Below, one piece after another: positions 42,521 to 50,991 of a stretch of DNA of 64,000 bases (positions are counted from its first letter, which is position 1; each line of letters begins with the position of its first letter). The notes under the pieces were generated by a model. That model was not told where the DNA came from. It saw only the letters and a list, made by a program, of their open reading frames with translations, and searched no databases. The DNA comes from Collinsella sp944321445 (GTDB lineage Bacteria > Actinomycetota > Coriobacteriia > Coriobacteriales > Coriobacteriaceae): assembly GCF_030371825.1 (NCBI RefSeq), contig NZ_JAUDDM010000008.1, one strand, 5' to 3'. Position numbers and translations under genes: made by a program.

Positions 42521-43627
42521 CTACAGCCGCGCCACGACGGCGTCGCCCATGGCGGCGGTGCCCAGGACGTTCTCCTTGGGCGTGGCGGCATCGGCGATAT
42601 CGGCCGTGCGCAGGCCGTCGTCGAGCACGGCGGTCACGGCGGCGCGGATGGCGTCGGCGGCATCGCCCATGTCGAAGCTGTAGCGCAGCATCATCTCGAC
42701 GGACAGAATCTGCGCAAGCGGGTTGGCGATGCCCTTGCCGGCGATATCGGGCGCGGAGCCGTGGCTCGGCTCGTAGAGCGCCACGCCGTCACCCAAGCTC
42801 GCGGAGGCGAGCATGCCGAGCGAGCCGGTAATCTGGGCAGCCTCGTCGGACAGGATATCGCCGAACATGTTCTCGGTCACCACGACGTCGAAATCGGCCG
42901 GGCGATTGATGAGCTGCATGGCGGCGTTGTCCACGAGCACGTCCTCGAGCGTCACGTCAGGGTACTCAGCCTCGCCGATGCGGTGGACGATCTCGCGCCA
43001 CATGCGGCTCGTCTCGAGCACGTTGGCCTTGTCCACGCTCGCCACCTTGCCGCGGCGCTTGCGGGCGGCTTCAAATGCCTGGCGGGCGATGCGCTCGATC
43101 TCGTACTCACGGTACTCGAGCGTGTCGTAGGCGCGCTGGCCGGGCTTGCCGTCCGTGCCCGCGCCCTCCTCGTCGTAGAAGCGCTCGCGACGGCCGAAGT
43201 ACAGGCCACCGGTGAGCTCGCGGACAATCATCATGTCCACACCGTCGATGACCTCGGGTTTCAGGGTCGAGGCACCGGCGAGCGCGGAGAAGATCTGCAC
43301 AGGGCGCAGGTTGGTGTACAGGCCGAGCTCCTTGCGGATCTTGAGCAGGCCCTGCTCAGGGCGCGGCGCGGCGGGGTCCGTCGTGTCCCACTTGGGGCCG
43401 CCGACGGCGGCGAGCAGTACGGCATCCGACGCCTTGGCGGCGTCGAGCGTCTCATCGGGAAGCGCGGTACCGGTGGCGTCGATGGCGGCACCGCCGATGA
43501 GGGCATCCTCGCAGGCAAATGCGACGCCGAACTTCTTGCCCACGGCCTCGAGCACCTTCTTGCCCTCGGCGAGAATCTCCGGGCCGATGCCGTCTCCGGG
43601 CAGACAGCAAATCTTATAGGTCTTCAT
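42521..43627 (-). CDS. leuB: 3-isopropylmalate dehydrogenase
   Basis: 368 residues. Oxidative decarboxylation of 3-isopropylmalate with NAD+. Family marks: CLPGDGIGPEI at the N-terminus, AVGGPKWD, the TGGLYFGRRER region, DNAAMQLI with substrate Lys/Asp residues nearby, and LYEPSHGSAPDIAGKGIANP for the cofactor. Start at 43627 with GGAG. Last gene of leuA-leuC-leuD-leuB; about 96 bases and a palindromic repeat separate it from leuD. Confidence 0.97.
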   Translation of the reverse strand: MKTYKICCLPGDGIGPEILAEGKKVLEAVGKKFGVAFACEDALIGGAAIDATGTALPDETLDAAKASDAVLLAAVGGPKWDTTDPAAPRPEQGLLKIRKELGLYTNLRPVQIFSALAGASTLKPEVIDGVDMMIVRELTGGLYFGRRERFYDEEGAGTDGKPGQRAYDTLEYREYEIERIARQAFEAARKRRGKVASVDKANVLETSRMWREIVHRIGEAEYPDVTLEDVLVDNAAMQLINRPADFDVVVTENMFGDILSDEAAQITGSLGMLASASLGDGVALYEPSHGSAPDIAGKGIANPLAQILSVEMMLRYSFDMGDAADAIRAAVTAVLDDGLRTADIADAATPKENVLGTAAMGDAVVARL

Positions 43628-43704
43628 GACGTTGCAACTCCAATTGATCGAGCTGGGTCCAGATGCAAACGGGTTATCGAGCGACATGCGCCCTCCTTCC
43701 CCAT

Positions 43705-43733
43705 GGGAAAAAAGTGCCTGTCCCTATTTTCCC
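43705..43733. repeat. GGGAAAAAAGTGCCTGTCCC repeat, single copy, overlapping leuD stop
   Basis: This 29-bp unit matches one arm of the hairpin at 54195-54252 with one extra A. It overlaps the 3' end of leuD: the leuD TAG (43724-43726) lies inside the repeat. Confidence 0.75.
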
Positions 43734-44218
43734 AGGTTCTTCTTGGCGCGCTCGACCAGGCCGCCAGCCTCGATGATCTCGGCGATGAACGGCGGGAACG
43801 GCTCGGCGGTGAACGTCGCGCCGGTGTCGAGATTGGTGATGGTGCCGGTCTCGGTATCGACGGCCACCTTTGCGCCGTCGGCGATGGCATCCACGGCCTC
43901 GGGGCACTCGAGGATCGCAAGGCCCACGTTGATGGCGTTGCGATAGAAGATGCGCGCAAAGCTCTTGGCGATGACGCAGGACACGCCTGCCGCCTTGATG
44001 GCCACCGGCGCGTGCTCGCGCGACGAACCGCAGCCGAAGTTCTCTTCGGCCACGATGATGTCACCGGGCTTCACGCGCGTGGCGAACGTGGGGTCGAGGT
44101 CCTCCATGGCGTGCGCCGCGAGGTGCGCATGTTCGGAGCTGTTGAGGTAGCGGGCAGGAATGATGACGTCGGTGTCGACATCGCGCCCATAGCGGAAAAC
44201 GGTGCCTTCGAAGTGCAT
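43724..44218 (-). CDS. leuD: 3-isopropylmalate dehydratase small subunit
   Basis: 164 residues. The swivel domain of isopropylmalate isomerase; YGRDVDTDVIIPARYLN, NFGCGSSREHAP and FYRNAINVGLAI are diagnostic. Forms a heterodimer with LeuC. The stop codon lies within a dispersed repeat, so the extreme C-terminus (NLGK) may have been changed by the repeat. 12 bases separate it from leuC. Confidence 0.96.
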   Translation of the reverse strand: MHFEGTVFRYGRDVDTDVIIPARYLNSSEHAHLAAHAMEDLDPTFATRVKPGDIIVAEENFGCGSSREHAPVAIKAAGVSCVIAKSFARIFYRNAINVGLAILECPEAVDAIADGAKVAVDTETGTITNLDTGATFTAEPFPPFIAEIIEAGGLVERAKKNLGK

Positions 44219-44230
44219 GGTTGAATCTCC

Positions 44231-45499
44231 TTACTGGATATCGGACGGGGCGGCGATGTGGCCGGCGACGGCGCTGGCGGCGGCCACGGCCGGGCTCGCC
44301 AGATAGACCTCGGAGGTCGGGTCGCCCATGCGGCCGACGAAGTTGCGGTTGGTGGTGGATACGCAGCGCTCGCCCGCAGCGAGGATGCCCATGTAGCCGC
44401 CCAGGCAGGGGCCGCAGGTGGGCGTGGAGAACACGCAGCCGGCATCGATGAACACATCGGCCAGGCCCTCGGCCATGCACTGCTTGAACACGGCCTGCGT
44501 CGCAGGGATGACGATGCAGCGAACGTTGGGGTTCACCGTGCGACCGCGCAGCACCTCGGCGGCGGCGCGCATGTCCTCGATGCGACCGTTGGTGCAGCTG
44601 CCGATGACCGCCTGGTCGATGGTGATGTGCGTGGACTCGCTCACCGGATGCGTGTTGGACGGCAGGTGCGGCCAGGACACGCAGGGCTTTATGTCGGCGG
44701 CGTCGATGCGGATGACCTGCGCATACTCGGCATCTTCATCGGCATGGTACTCGACGTACTCGCGCTGGCAGCGGCCTTCGAGCCAGGCGCGCGCCACGTC
44801 GTCGACCTCCATGATGCCCGCCTTGCCGCCGGCCTCGATGGCCATGTTGGAGATGGTCATGCGACCCTCCATCGACATGTTGCGAATGGTGGAGCCGGTG
44901 AACTCCATAGCCTGGTACAGCGCGCCGTCGACGCCGATAAGGCCAATGATGTGCAGGATGACGTCCTTGGCAGAAGCGCCGTCGACGAGGTCGCCCTCGA
45001 TCTCGAACTTGATGGTGGGCGGGACCTTGAACCAGGCGCGGCCGGTGGCAAGGCCCACGCCGGCGTCGGTGGAACCCACGCCGGTCGAGAAGGCGCCCAG
45101 GGCACCGTAGGTGCAGGTGTGCGAGTCGGCGCCGATGATGAGGTCACCCGGCACGACGGTGCCGGTCTCGGGCAGCAGCGCATGCTCGATGCCCGCGCAG
45201 CCCTGCTCCCAATAATGGGTCACATGCTGCTCGTGGGCAAAATCGCGCATCTTCTTGGTCTGCTCGGCGCTCTTGATGTCCTTGTTGGGCGCATAGTGGT
45301 CGGGCACGAGGCACACACGGTCGCGGTCGAAAACCTCGGTGGCGCCCAACTCGTGAAACACGTCGATGGCGATCGGCGCGGTGATGTCGTTTGCCAGCAC
45401 GATGTCCAGATCGCACTCGACGAGCTGGCCGGGACGGACCTCTTCGAGGCCTGCATGGGCTGCGAGAATCTTCTCGGCCACGGTCATGGGTCTTGGCAT
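44231..45499 (-). CDS. leuC: 3-isopropylmalate dehydratase large subunit
   Basis: 422 residues, the archaeal/actinobacterial-length LeuC. The [4Fe-4S] ligands are in IGSCTNGR and TPTCGPCLGG; HYAPNKD, GADSHTCTYGALGAF and NRNFVGRMG are active-site segments. Isomerises 2- to 3-isopropylmalate with LeuD. The ATG at 45499 has AAGGAG eight bases ahead; a GTG at 45508 overlaps that site. The gap to leuA holds a hairpin. Confidence 0.95.
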   Translation of the reverse strand: MPRPMTVAEKILAAHAGLEEVRPGQLVECDLDIVLANDITAPIAIDVFHELGATEVFDRDRVCLVPDHYAPNKDIKSAEQTKKMRDFAHEQHVTHYWEQGCAGIEHALLPETGTVVPGDLIIGADSHTCTYGALGAFSTGVGSTDAGVGLATGRAWFKVPPTIKFEIEGDLVDGASAKDVILHIIGLIGVDGALYQAMEFTGSTIRNMSMEGRMTISNMAIEAGGKAGIMEVDDVARAWLEGRCQREYVEYHADEDAEYAQVIRIDAADIKPCVSWPHLPSNTHPVSESTHITIDQAVIGSCTNGRIEDMRAAAEVLRGRTVNPNVRCIVIPATQAVFKQCMAEGLADVFIDAGCVFSTPTCGPCLGGYMGILAAGERCVSTTNRNFVGRMGDPTSEVYLASPAVAAASAVAGHIAAPSDIQ

Positions 45500-45542
45500 G
45501 GGTTGCACTCCTTCGATTGCTCGGGTATGTAGGGTTGCGACA

Positions 45543-45582
45543 CGTTTGGACCCGGCACCTTCCAGTTGGCCGGGTCCAAACG
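45543..45582. repeat. Hairpin between leuA and leuC
   Basis: The 14-bp perfect stem CGTTTGGACCCGGC has a 12-base loop. No T-run follows on the transcribed (minus) strand. GGACCCGGCACC is shared, inverted, with the 47597-47738 element. It may protect or process the leu mRNA, or be a palindromic repeat. Confidence 0.6.
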
Positions 45583-45589
45583 GGATTTG

Positions 45590-47125
45590 CTACTTGGCGG
45601 CCGCCTCGCGCTGGTCGGAGATCAGGCGGTTCAGCGCGTTGATGTAGGCCTTGGTGGAGGACACGATGATGTCGTTGTCGCTGCCGCGGCCGGTGTAGAC
45701 CTCGCCGTTGGCGGCGGTCACGCGCACCGTAACCTCACCCAGCGCGTCGATGCCGCGCGTGATGGCCTTGACCGCGAACTCGGAAAGGTCGTTTTCCACC
45801 TGCACGATCTGGTCGACCGCCTTGTATGCCGCGTCGACCGGGCCGGTGCCGTACGCCGCGACGGTGCGCTTCTCGCCGTCCTCGCCCACCAGGGTAAGCG
45901 TGGCCGTCGGGGTGAGCGGGAACCCGCAGGACACCTGCACGGCGTCGAGCGTCCAGATGGCGGTGCTCACACGCTCGCGCTCGTGGACGATGGACTCCAG
46001 GTCCTCGTCGTAGACTTCCTTCTTCTTGTCGGCGACCTCGAGGAAGGCCTGGTAGATGCCCTCGAACTCCTCGTCGTTGAACGTGTAGCCGAGCTCGGCC
46101 ATGCGGTGGCGCAGCGCGGCGTGGCCGGAACGGGCGGACAGGATGATCTGCGAACCGGCAGCGCCCACGTCGGCGGGGTCAATGATCTCGTAGGTGTCGC
46201 GCGCCTTGAGGACGCCGTCCTGGTGGATGCCGGAGGAGTGCGCGAAGGCGTTGGCGCCGACGATGGCCTTGTTGGGCTGAACCATGATGCCGGTGATGGA
46301 GCTCACGAGCTTGCTTGCGTGGCAGAGCTCTTGGGTCACGATGTCGGTGTGGGCGTCGAGTTCCTTCTCGTGCATCTTGATGGCCATGACGACCTCTTCG
46401 AGCGAGGTGTTGCCCGCGCGCTCGCCCAGGCCGTTGATGGTGCACTCGATCTGCGTGGCGCCGTTGCGCACGCTCTCGAGCGCCAGCGCGGTGGCCATGC
46501 CCAGGTCGTTATGGGTGTGGACGGAGATGGTCACGTCCTCGATGCCGTCGACGCGCTCGCGCAGGTCGCGGATGCGCGCGCCGAAATCCCACGGCATGTT
46601 GTAGCCCGTGGTGTCGGGGATGTTCACGACCGTGGCGCCCGCCTTGACGGCAGCTTCGATGATGCGGACGAGGAAATCCTGGTCGGCGCGGCCCGCATCC
46701 TCGGCGTAGAACTCGACGTCATCCACGAAGTTGCGCGCGAGCTTGACGGCATGGATGGCGCGATCGATGGCCTGGTCCTCGGTGAGGCGCAGCTTGTCGC
46801 GCAGGTGCGAGGGCGACACGCCCAGGCCGGTGTGGATGCGCGGACGCTTGGCGGTCTTGAGCGCCTCGGCCGCGACCTCGATGTCCTTGTCGACAGCGCG
46901 GGTCAGGCCGCAGACCGTGCACTTGTCGCCCGCGATGCGGCCGATCTCGGCCACGCTCTTGAAGTCGCCGGGGCTCGAGATGGGGAAGCCCGCCTCGATG
47001 ACGTCGACGTTCATACGGATGAGCTGGCGCGCGATGATGAGCTTTTCCTCGGTGTTCATGCTCGCGCCGGGCGACTGCTCGCCGTCGCGCAGCGTGGTAT
47101 CGAAGATGGCGATCTTTCTGGTCAT
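45590..47125 (-). CDS. leuA: 2-isopropylmalate synthase
   Basis: 511 residues. First committed step of leucine synthesis, condensing acetyl-CoA with 2-oxoisovalerate. IFDTTLRDGEQSPGASM is the DRE-TIM signature; VHTHNDLGMATALALESVRN binds the metal; the C-terminal 120 residues form the Leu-feedback domain. AGGAGG precedes the ATG at 47125. First structural gene after the leader peptide and attenuator. Confidence 0.97.
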   Translation of the reverse strand: MTRKIAIFDTTLRDGEQSPGASMNTEEKLIIARQLIRMNVDVIEAGFPISSPGDFKSVAEIGRIAGDKCTVCGLTRAVDKDIEVAAEALKTAKRPRIHTGLGVSPSHLRDKLRLTEDQAIDRAIHAVKLARNFVDDVEFYAEDAGRADQDFLVRIIEAAVKAGATVVNIPDTTGYNMPWDFGARIRDLRERVDGIEDVTISVHTHNDLGMATALALESVRNGATQIECTINGLGERAGNTSLEEVVMAIKMHEKELDAHTDIVTQELCHASKLVSSITGIMVQPNKAIVGANAFAHSSGIHQDGVLKARDTYEIIDPADVGAAGSQIILSARSGHAALRHRMAELGYTFNDEEFEGIYQAFLEVADKKKEVYDEDLESIVHERERVSTAIWTLDAVQVSCGFPLTPTATLTLVGEDGEKRTVAAYGTGPVDAAYKAVDQIVQVENDLSEFAVKAITRGIDALGEVTVRVTAANGEVYTGRGSDNDIIVSSTKAYINALNRLISDQREAAAK

Positions 47126-47210
47126 GTGCGGTTCCTCCTGGAAATCGTGCCGGTCGATGGTTTCACTCGGGCCCACAGGAGGTGGCGGCTCGCATCGCTG
47201 CTAAAAACGG

Positions 47211-47273
47211 AAAAGCACCCCGTCGCGCGTCACGCCCTGCAAGGCAGCGGTCAGATGCGCGGTGGGGTGCTTC
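47211..47273 (-). terminator. leu attenuator terminator
   Basis: On the minus strand AAGCACCCCACCGCGC pairs with GCGCGACGGGGTGCTT, followed by TTTT. It lies between the leader peptide stop (47316) and leuA (47125), the place for a transcription attenuator. Confidence 0.8.
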
Positions 47274-47315
47274 AAAAGAGTCGTGGCGTTATGCCATCAC
47301 GGTAAACGAAGGGCC

Positions 47316-47393
47316 CTAGCGCGCATTGGCAGCTAGTAGGAGCGCTAGGTTTAGGGACAGCTCAGCGGCAGGCGCCAAGGCGCGCGTAGCCAT
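47316..47393 (-). CDS. leuL: leu operon leader peptide
   Basis: 25 codons. MATRALAPAAELSLNLALLL then AANAR; the Leu run near the end is coded largely by CTA (cta-aac-cta-gcg-ctc-cta-cta), a codon that is rare in this GC-rich sequence. CAGGGAG lies eight bases ahead of the ATG. A pause hairpin (CCTAGCGC at 47315-47322 with GCGCTAGG at 47342-47349) spans the Leu codons and stop, and a terminator follows before leuA. Stalling at Leu codons under starvation should prevent the terminator. Confidence 0.8.
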   Translation of the reverse strand: MATRALAPAAELSLNLALLLAANAR

Positions 47394-47455
47394 GCTGTGC
47401 TCCCTGATATCCATGCGATCCGTCCTTTCGTATGCAGGCGGCCAGTCAAAACCGC

Positions 47456-47475
47456 CACTGCAATGTAATGCAGTG
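47456..47475. promoter_or_regulatory. Palindrome CACTGCA-N6-TGCAGTG at the leu promoter
   Basis: Perfect 7-bp arms overlapping the -10 box and likely start of the leu transcript. A repressor site is likely; regulator unknown. Confidence 0.5.
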
Positions 47476-47500
47476 TAGCAAACTAAAGCGCCGATGCCAA
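47472..47500 (-). promoter_or_regulatory. leu operon promoter
   Basis: On the minus strand TTGGCA (47495-47500) and TACACT (47472-47477) are 17 bases apart, about 80 bases ahead of the leader peptide start. Confidence 0.65.
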
Positions 47501-47596
47501 TCGCGAATCTCCTGAGCGGCGAAAGCGATATGTGTGCGAGCGAGTGCTCCCGCTCCGAGAGGCCAGGTATGAAAACACGTCGCCCGGTCATCATCG

Positions 47597-47738
47597 CTGC
47601 AAAAAGTCGGGACTTTGGACGGATTTTTGGCACCGGGTCCAGACAACCGAGCTTCTGACCTTGGTGTTTGTGCAGCTAGAAAAGGCGCCTATACAGACCC
47701 GTGCCGAAAAAGATGTCCAAAGTCCCAACTTTTTGCAG
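47597..47738. repeat. 142-bp element with 43-bp inverted ends
   Basis: Ends 47597-47639 and 47696-47738 are inverted copies with few differences (outer CTGCAAAAAGT, then GGGACTTTGGAC, then TTTTT and GGCAC). The 56-base centre is unique and non-coding. No flanking duplication is obvious. Resembles a small non-autonomous mobile element or a paired REP. Confidence 0.6.
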
Positions 47739-47771
47739 CAGTGCGTCCTCTTTCACGTCCGTAGCCATGAG

Positions 47772-47803
47772 AAAGGGCCTCGCAGGTGGCTGCGAAGCCC
47801 TTT
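47772..47803 (-). terminator. Hairpin after the PadR-partner gene
   Basis: The stem AAAGGGC-TCGCA with one bulge and a short loop ends 45 bases past the stop of the minus-strand gene; weak T-run. Confidence 0.6.
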
Positions 47804-47847
47804 GCGCTTGGTTTCAGATGCAGCAAGCTGCTGTGTGCCTTCGGAAA

Positions 47848-49014
47848 CTAGCGATCGATCTCGGCGCGGTCGGTCAGGTCGTCGAAGTAGCGCTCGTTGG
47901 CCATGTAGTCCAGCGACTGGTCCCACGACTCCTGCGACTCGAAGAGCGAATCGTTTGCCTGCGTGATTGCGTTGTTGCTGGCCTGGGTAAGATAGCTGTT
48001 CACCATCTGGCGGTCGAACTGATAGCGGTCCACATCGCTCGCATGGTCGTCGTTTTCGTGAACCTGCACCGACACCGTGTTGAGCGAAGGATACAGCGCG
48101 AACAGCGTCGTCACGTCATAGGCCATCGCCAGATCGAGTGCGTCGCCGTCGATGTTATGGTCGACGTTTTGGTAAGCGACGCTCAGCGTGCCGTTTGCCA
48201 GACTGTTGGACTGCAGGTACTCGCCGAGCGGGAGGCGCCCGAGCAGGTCGCTGCGCTTGGTATCGTCTGCCACATCGGTCCCCGCGAACTCCCGGGGCAG
48301 GTCGACCTCGTTGACCCAGATGTCGTCCATGAGCGCCATCGTGGCCTCGTATTCCGCCTGGTCCTCAGGGTCGGAGAACTGGGGCGCCGCGCCCTGATTG
48401 CCCGAGGTCGACTGACCGGTTCCGCTGTTGTTCGATGCACCCGCATTGCCATTGGTGTTTGCATCCGAGTTGCTTGCATCGTCTTGCTTTTGGCTCTGCT
48501 GCTCGCGCCACTGCTGCTCTGCCTGGGCCTCGGCGACATCCTCCTGGTGATCTTGGATGGGATCGAGGATGAACTCGTTCACGCCGTACCCGATGGCGAG
48601 CAGGCCGATAATGACCGCCGCGACAATAATGAGAGTCTTGACCCACTTGGGCTGCCCCTTGGAAGCTGGTGCGCTCGCCTGCGGAGCGACGGGCGCACCG
48701 GTCGCCTGGGCTGTCGCATCCGGAGTGGGCATCTTTACCGTCTCTGCTGCAGGAGGAATGACCGTCGTGGGAGCCGACGAAAGGGCGTCTTCAGCTGCAC
48801 TGGCCGCGCTGCTCTCGCCCGCCATCATGTCGTCGACATCGGTGATGCTCGCCTTGGTACGCGCGAGCGCCTCTGCCTCGGACAGACCCTGCGCCACGTA
48901 ATCCTCGTAGCGGGCCATCAGGTTGCCGTAGATTTCTTCCTTGAGCTCAATGGTCTCAGGCGTGAGCACCTTCCCCTCGAACAAATGCTCAACGTACATA
49001 CGAAGCTCGTTCAT
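47848..49014 (-). CDS. Single-pass membrane protein with permease-prefix-like N-terminus, PadR partner
   Basis: 388 residues. Residues 1-60 (ELRMYVEHLFEGKVLTPET, GLSEAEALARTKASITDVD) resemble the helical permease-prefix/DUF1700-type domain that accompanies PadR regulators. After a Pro/Ala-rich linker comes one membrane helix (VKTLIIVAAVIIGLLAIGYG), then a Gln/Asn/Ser-rich stretch (about 180-215) and a soluble C-terminal domain of about 170 residues outside the cell that I do not recognise. Its start overlaps the PadR gene by 4 bases, so the two are coupled; envelope stress sensing is a guess. Confidence 0.75.
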   Translation of the reverse strand: MNELRMYVEHLFEGKVLTPETIELKEEIYGNLMARYEDYVAQGLSEAEALARTKASITDVDDMMAGESSAASAAEDALSSAPTTVIPPAAETVKMPTPDATAQATGAPVAPQASAPASKGQPKWVKTLIIVAAVIIGLLAIGYGVNEFILDPIQDHQEDVAEAQAEQQWREQQSQKQDDASNSDANTNGNAGASNNSGTGQSTSGNQGAAPQFSDPEDQAEYEATMALMDDIWVNEVDLPREFAGTDVADDTKRSDLLGRLPLGEYLQSNSLANGTLSVAYQNVDHNIDGDALDLAMAYDVTTLFALYPSLNTVSVQVHENDDHASDVDRYQFDRQMVNSYLTQASNNAITQANDSLFESQESWDQSLDYMANERYFDDLTDRAEIDR

Positions 49015-49361
49015 CGTGCTCCCCCTTCCTGCTTCAGCAGACGATCAATGATGTTGCGAACGTTGATCCAGCGCTCTGTGGCATCGGAGAGCTCCTGAGC
49101 GCCCTGGTCGGTCATGTGATAGTACTTGCGGCGAGCACCTTGGGTCTCGTTGCCCCAATAGCTCTTGACGAACCCCTGCCCTTCGAGGCGCTTGAGGCTC
49201 GTGTAGAGCGAAGGTTCCTTCATCTCGTACTCGCCCCGGCTGGTGGCAGCGATCTCTTTGAGGATCTCGTATCCGTAGCTATCGCCGTCTGATAGCGTGC
49301 ACAGGATAATGGCATCGATGTTTCCTCGAATGAGGTCGCTGACCGCATCCCTCGTAGACAT
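49011..49361 (-). CDS. PadR-family transcriptional regulator
   Basis: 116 residues. The PadR winged helix is clear: LIRGNIDAIILCTLSDGDSY, GYEILKEIAATS, EPSLYTSLKRLEGQGFVKSY and RRKYYHMTDQGAQEL. AAGGAGG precedes the ATG at 49361; the frame extends to 49430 without a ribosome binding site. A 10-bp palindrome ATAGTACTAT at 49428-49437 may be its operator. Co-transcribed with its membrane partner. Confidence 0.92.
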   Translation of the reverse strand: MSTRDAVSDLIRGNIDAIILCTLSDGDSYGYEILKEIAATSRGEYEMKEPSLYTSLKRLEGQGFVKSYWGNETQGARRKYYHMTDQGAQELSDATERWINVRNIIDRLLKQEGGAR

Positions 49362-49492
49362 TGCGTCACCTCCTTGTCGAGAGTTCTCTCTGTCCGAATA
49401 CAATGTACCCCAATTTACTTTGTCTGTCATAGTACTATTTCATTAAGAGATAGACGGTCGAAATAGCAAGGCGAACGGTAGGTTGGTATGCG

Positions 49493-49560
49493 CAGCCAAA
49501 AGGGGCGGGTTGCTTTTGGTCGTCGCGCGTCGACCAAAAGCAACCCGCCCCTTTTGGCTG
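49493..49560. repeat. Palindromic element, CCAAAAGGGGCGGGTTGC family, copy 2
   Basis: Perfect 30-bp arms (49493-49522 and 49531-49560) with an 8-base loop. Related in sequence to 12024-12093. It lies directly next to, but is separate from, the rplA terminator. Confidence 0.8.
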
Positions 49561-49595
49561 AAAAAAAGCCCGGCTCCGCAATGCGGAACCGGGCT
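49561..49595 (-). terminator. Intrinsic terminator of the rplK-rplA operon
   Basis: The stem AGCCCGG-TCCGCA, minimal loop, then seven T on the minus strand. Confidence 0.92.
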
Positions 49596-49622
49596 TACTG
49601 CAACACCGGATGTAAGCGAATG

Positions 49623-50330
49623 CTACTCGGCCATGAAGTCACGCTGGACAGCGGAGTCAACCTTGACGCCGGGGCCCATGGTGGAAGCCAGGGTAATGCT
49701 CTTCACATACTTGCCCTTCGCGGAAGAAGGCTTGACGCGCAGGATCTCGGTGTAGAGCGCGGCGTAGTTCTCGACGAGCTTCTGGTCGTCGAAGGAAACC
49801 TTGCCCAGGGGCACATGGCAGATGCCATAACGGTCGGCACGGTACTCGACGCGGCCAGCCTTGAGCTCACTGACCATCTTGGCGACGTCCATGGTCACGG
49901 TGCCGAGCTTGGGGTTCGGCATGAGGCCACGGGGGCCGAGGATCTTACCGATACGGCCGACTTTCGCCATCATGTTGGGGGTGGCGATGGCAGCGTCGAA
50001 GTTGATCTCGCCCTTCTGGATGTCGGCGATCAGCTCGTCGGAACCGATGACATCGGCGCCGGCCTCGCGGGCCTCGTCGGCCTTAGCACCCTCGGCGAAC
50101 ACGGCGACGCGCACGGTCTTGCCGGTGCCGTGAGGCAGGGAGATGGAGCCACGGATGTTCTGATCGGCCTTGCGGGTGTCGATGCCCAGACGGAAGTGAG
50201 CCTCAACAGTCTCATCAAACTTGGCGGGAGCGAGCTCCTTCACGAGCTTGACAGCCTCAAGCGGGGTGTAGAGCTGCGAGCGGTCGACCTTCTCCGCAGC
50301 GGCGCGGAAGTTCTTTCCATGCTTAGCCAT
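49623..50330 (-). CDS. rplA: 50S ribosomal protein L1
   Basis: 235 residues. FDETVEAHFRLGIDTRKADQ, GKIGKILGPRGLMPNPKLGT and the C-terminal SITLASTMGPGVKVD are classic L1. Binds 23S rRNA at the L1 stalk and usually represses its own operon. AGGAGG ahead of the start. Downstream of rplK by 110 bases. Confidence 0.98.
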   Translation of the reverse strand: MAKHGKNFRAAAEKVDRSQLYTPLEAVKLVKELAPAKFDETVEAHFRLGIDTRKADQNIRGSISLPHGTGKTVRVAVFAEGAKADEAREAGADVIGSDELIADIQKGEINFDAAIATPNMMAKVGRIGKILGPRGLMPNPKLGTVTMDVAKMVSELKAGRVEYRADRYGICHVPLGKVSFDDQKLVENYAALYTEILRVKPSSAKGKYVKSITLASTMGPGVKVDSAVQRDFMAE

Positions 50331-50440
50331 TTGAATTACCTCCTGTGGTTAACGGGCGCGTGCCCTCCCACATCGATGTGTGCCCTATTGCACACGAACG
50401 GGCGCACGACCTCCGCGCGCCCGAGGGGAAACATTAAACG

Positions 50441-50869
50441 CTACTCGGCGATGGTGACGCCCATGGAGCGGGCGGTGCCGGCAACGATCTTCTTGGCGGC
50501 CTCGATGTCGTTGGCATTGAGGTCCGGCATCTTGATCTCGGCGATCTTGGTGAGCTGCTCCTGGGTGAGCTGGCCGACCTTGTCACGCTGGGGAACGGCG
50601 GAGCCGCTCTTGAGCTTGAGCTCCTTCTTGATCAGGTGAGCCGCCGGAGGGGTCTTGCACACGAAGGTGAAAGAGCGATCCTCGTAAACGGTGATCTCGA
50701 CGGGGATGATGTCACCCTGCTTGTCCTGCGTAGCGGCATTGAAGGCCTGGCAGAACTGCATGATGTTGACCTGAGCGGCACCCAGGGCGGGGCCGACGGG
50801 AGGAGCGGGGTTCGCAGCGCCAGCGGGAATCTGGAGCTTAATGACGGTGGCAACCTTCTTCTCAGCCAT
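50441..50869 (-). CDS. rplK: 50S ribosomal protein L11
   Basis: 142 residues. IKLQIPAGAANPAPPVGPAL and the C-terminal KMPDLNANDIEAAKKIVAGT are diagnostic. Start at 50869 with GGAAGGT; the Met two codons earlier is poorer. Follows nusG by 122 bases. Confidence 0.98.
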   Translation of the reverse strand: MAEKKVATVIKLQIPAGAANPAPPVGPALGAAQVNIMQFCQAFNAATQDKQGDIIPVEITVYEDRSFTFVCKTPPAAHLIKKELKLKSGSAVPQRDKVGQLTQEQLTKIAEIKMPDLNANDIEAAKKIVAGTARSMGVTIAE

Positions 50870-50991
50870 GGTCATACCTTCCTAAACACAAACGTGTCGA
50901 CAATCCAACTATTCGCAGCGCGAACCCGTTAGAAGCATGCCAGATCGGTGAGCAGCCGAAAGGCGAAGCGTGCACGCGCGATACGACAACC

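Larger units (their letters stand above)
47394..47847. other. Intergenic region upstream of leu leader
   Basis: Holds the leu promoter (47472-47500), an overlapping palindrome (47456-47475), an inverted-repeat element (47597-47738) and the terminator of the next gene (47772-47803). No protein gene seen. Confidence 0.7.
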
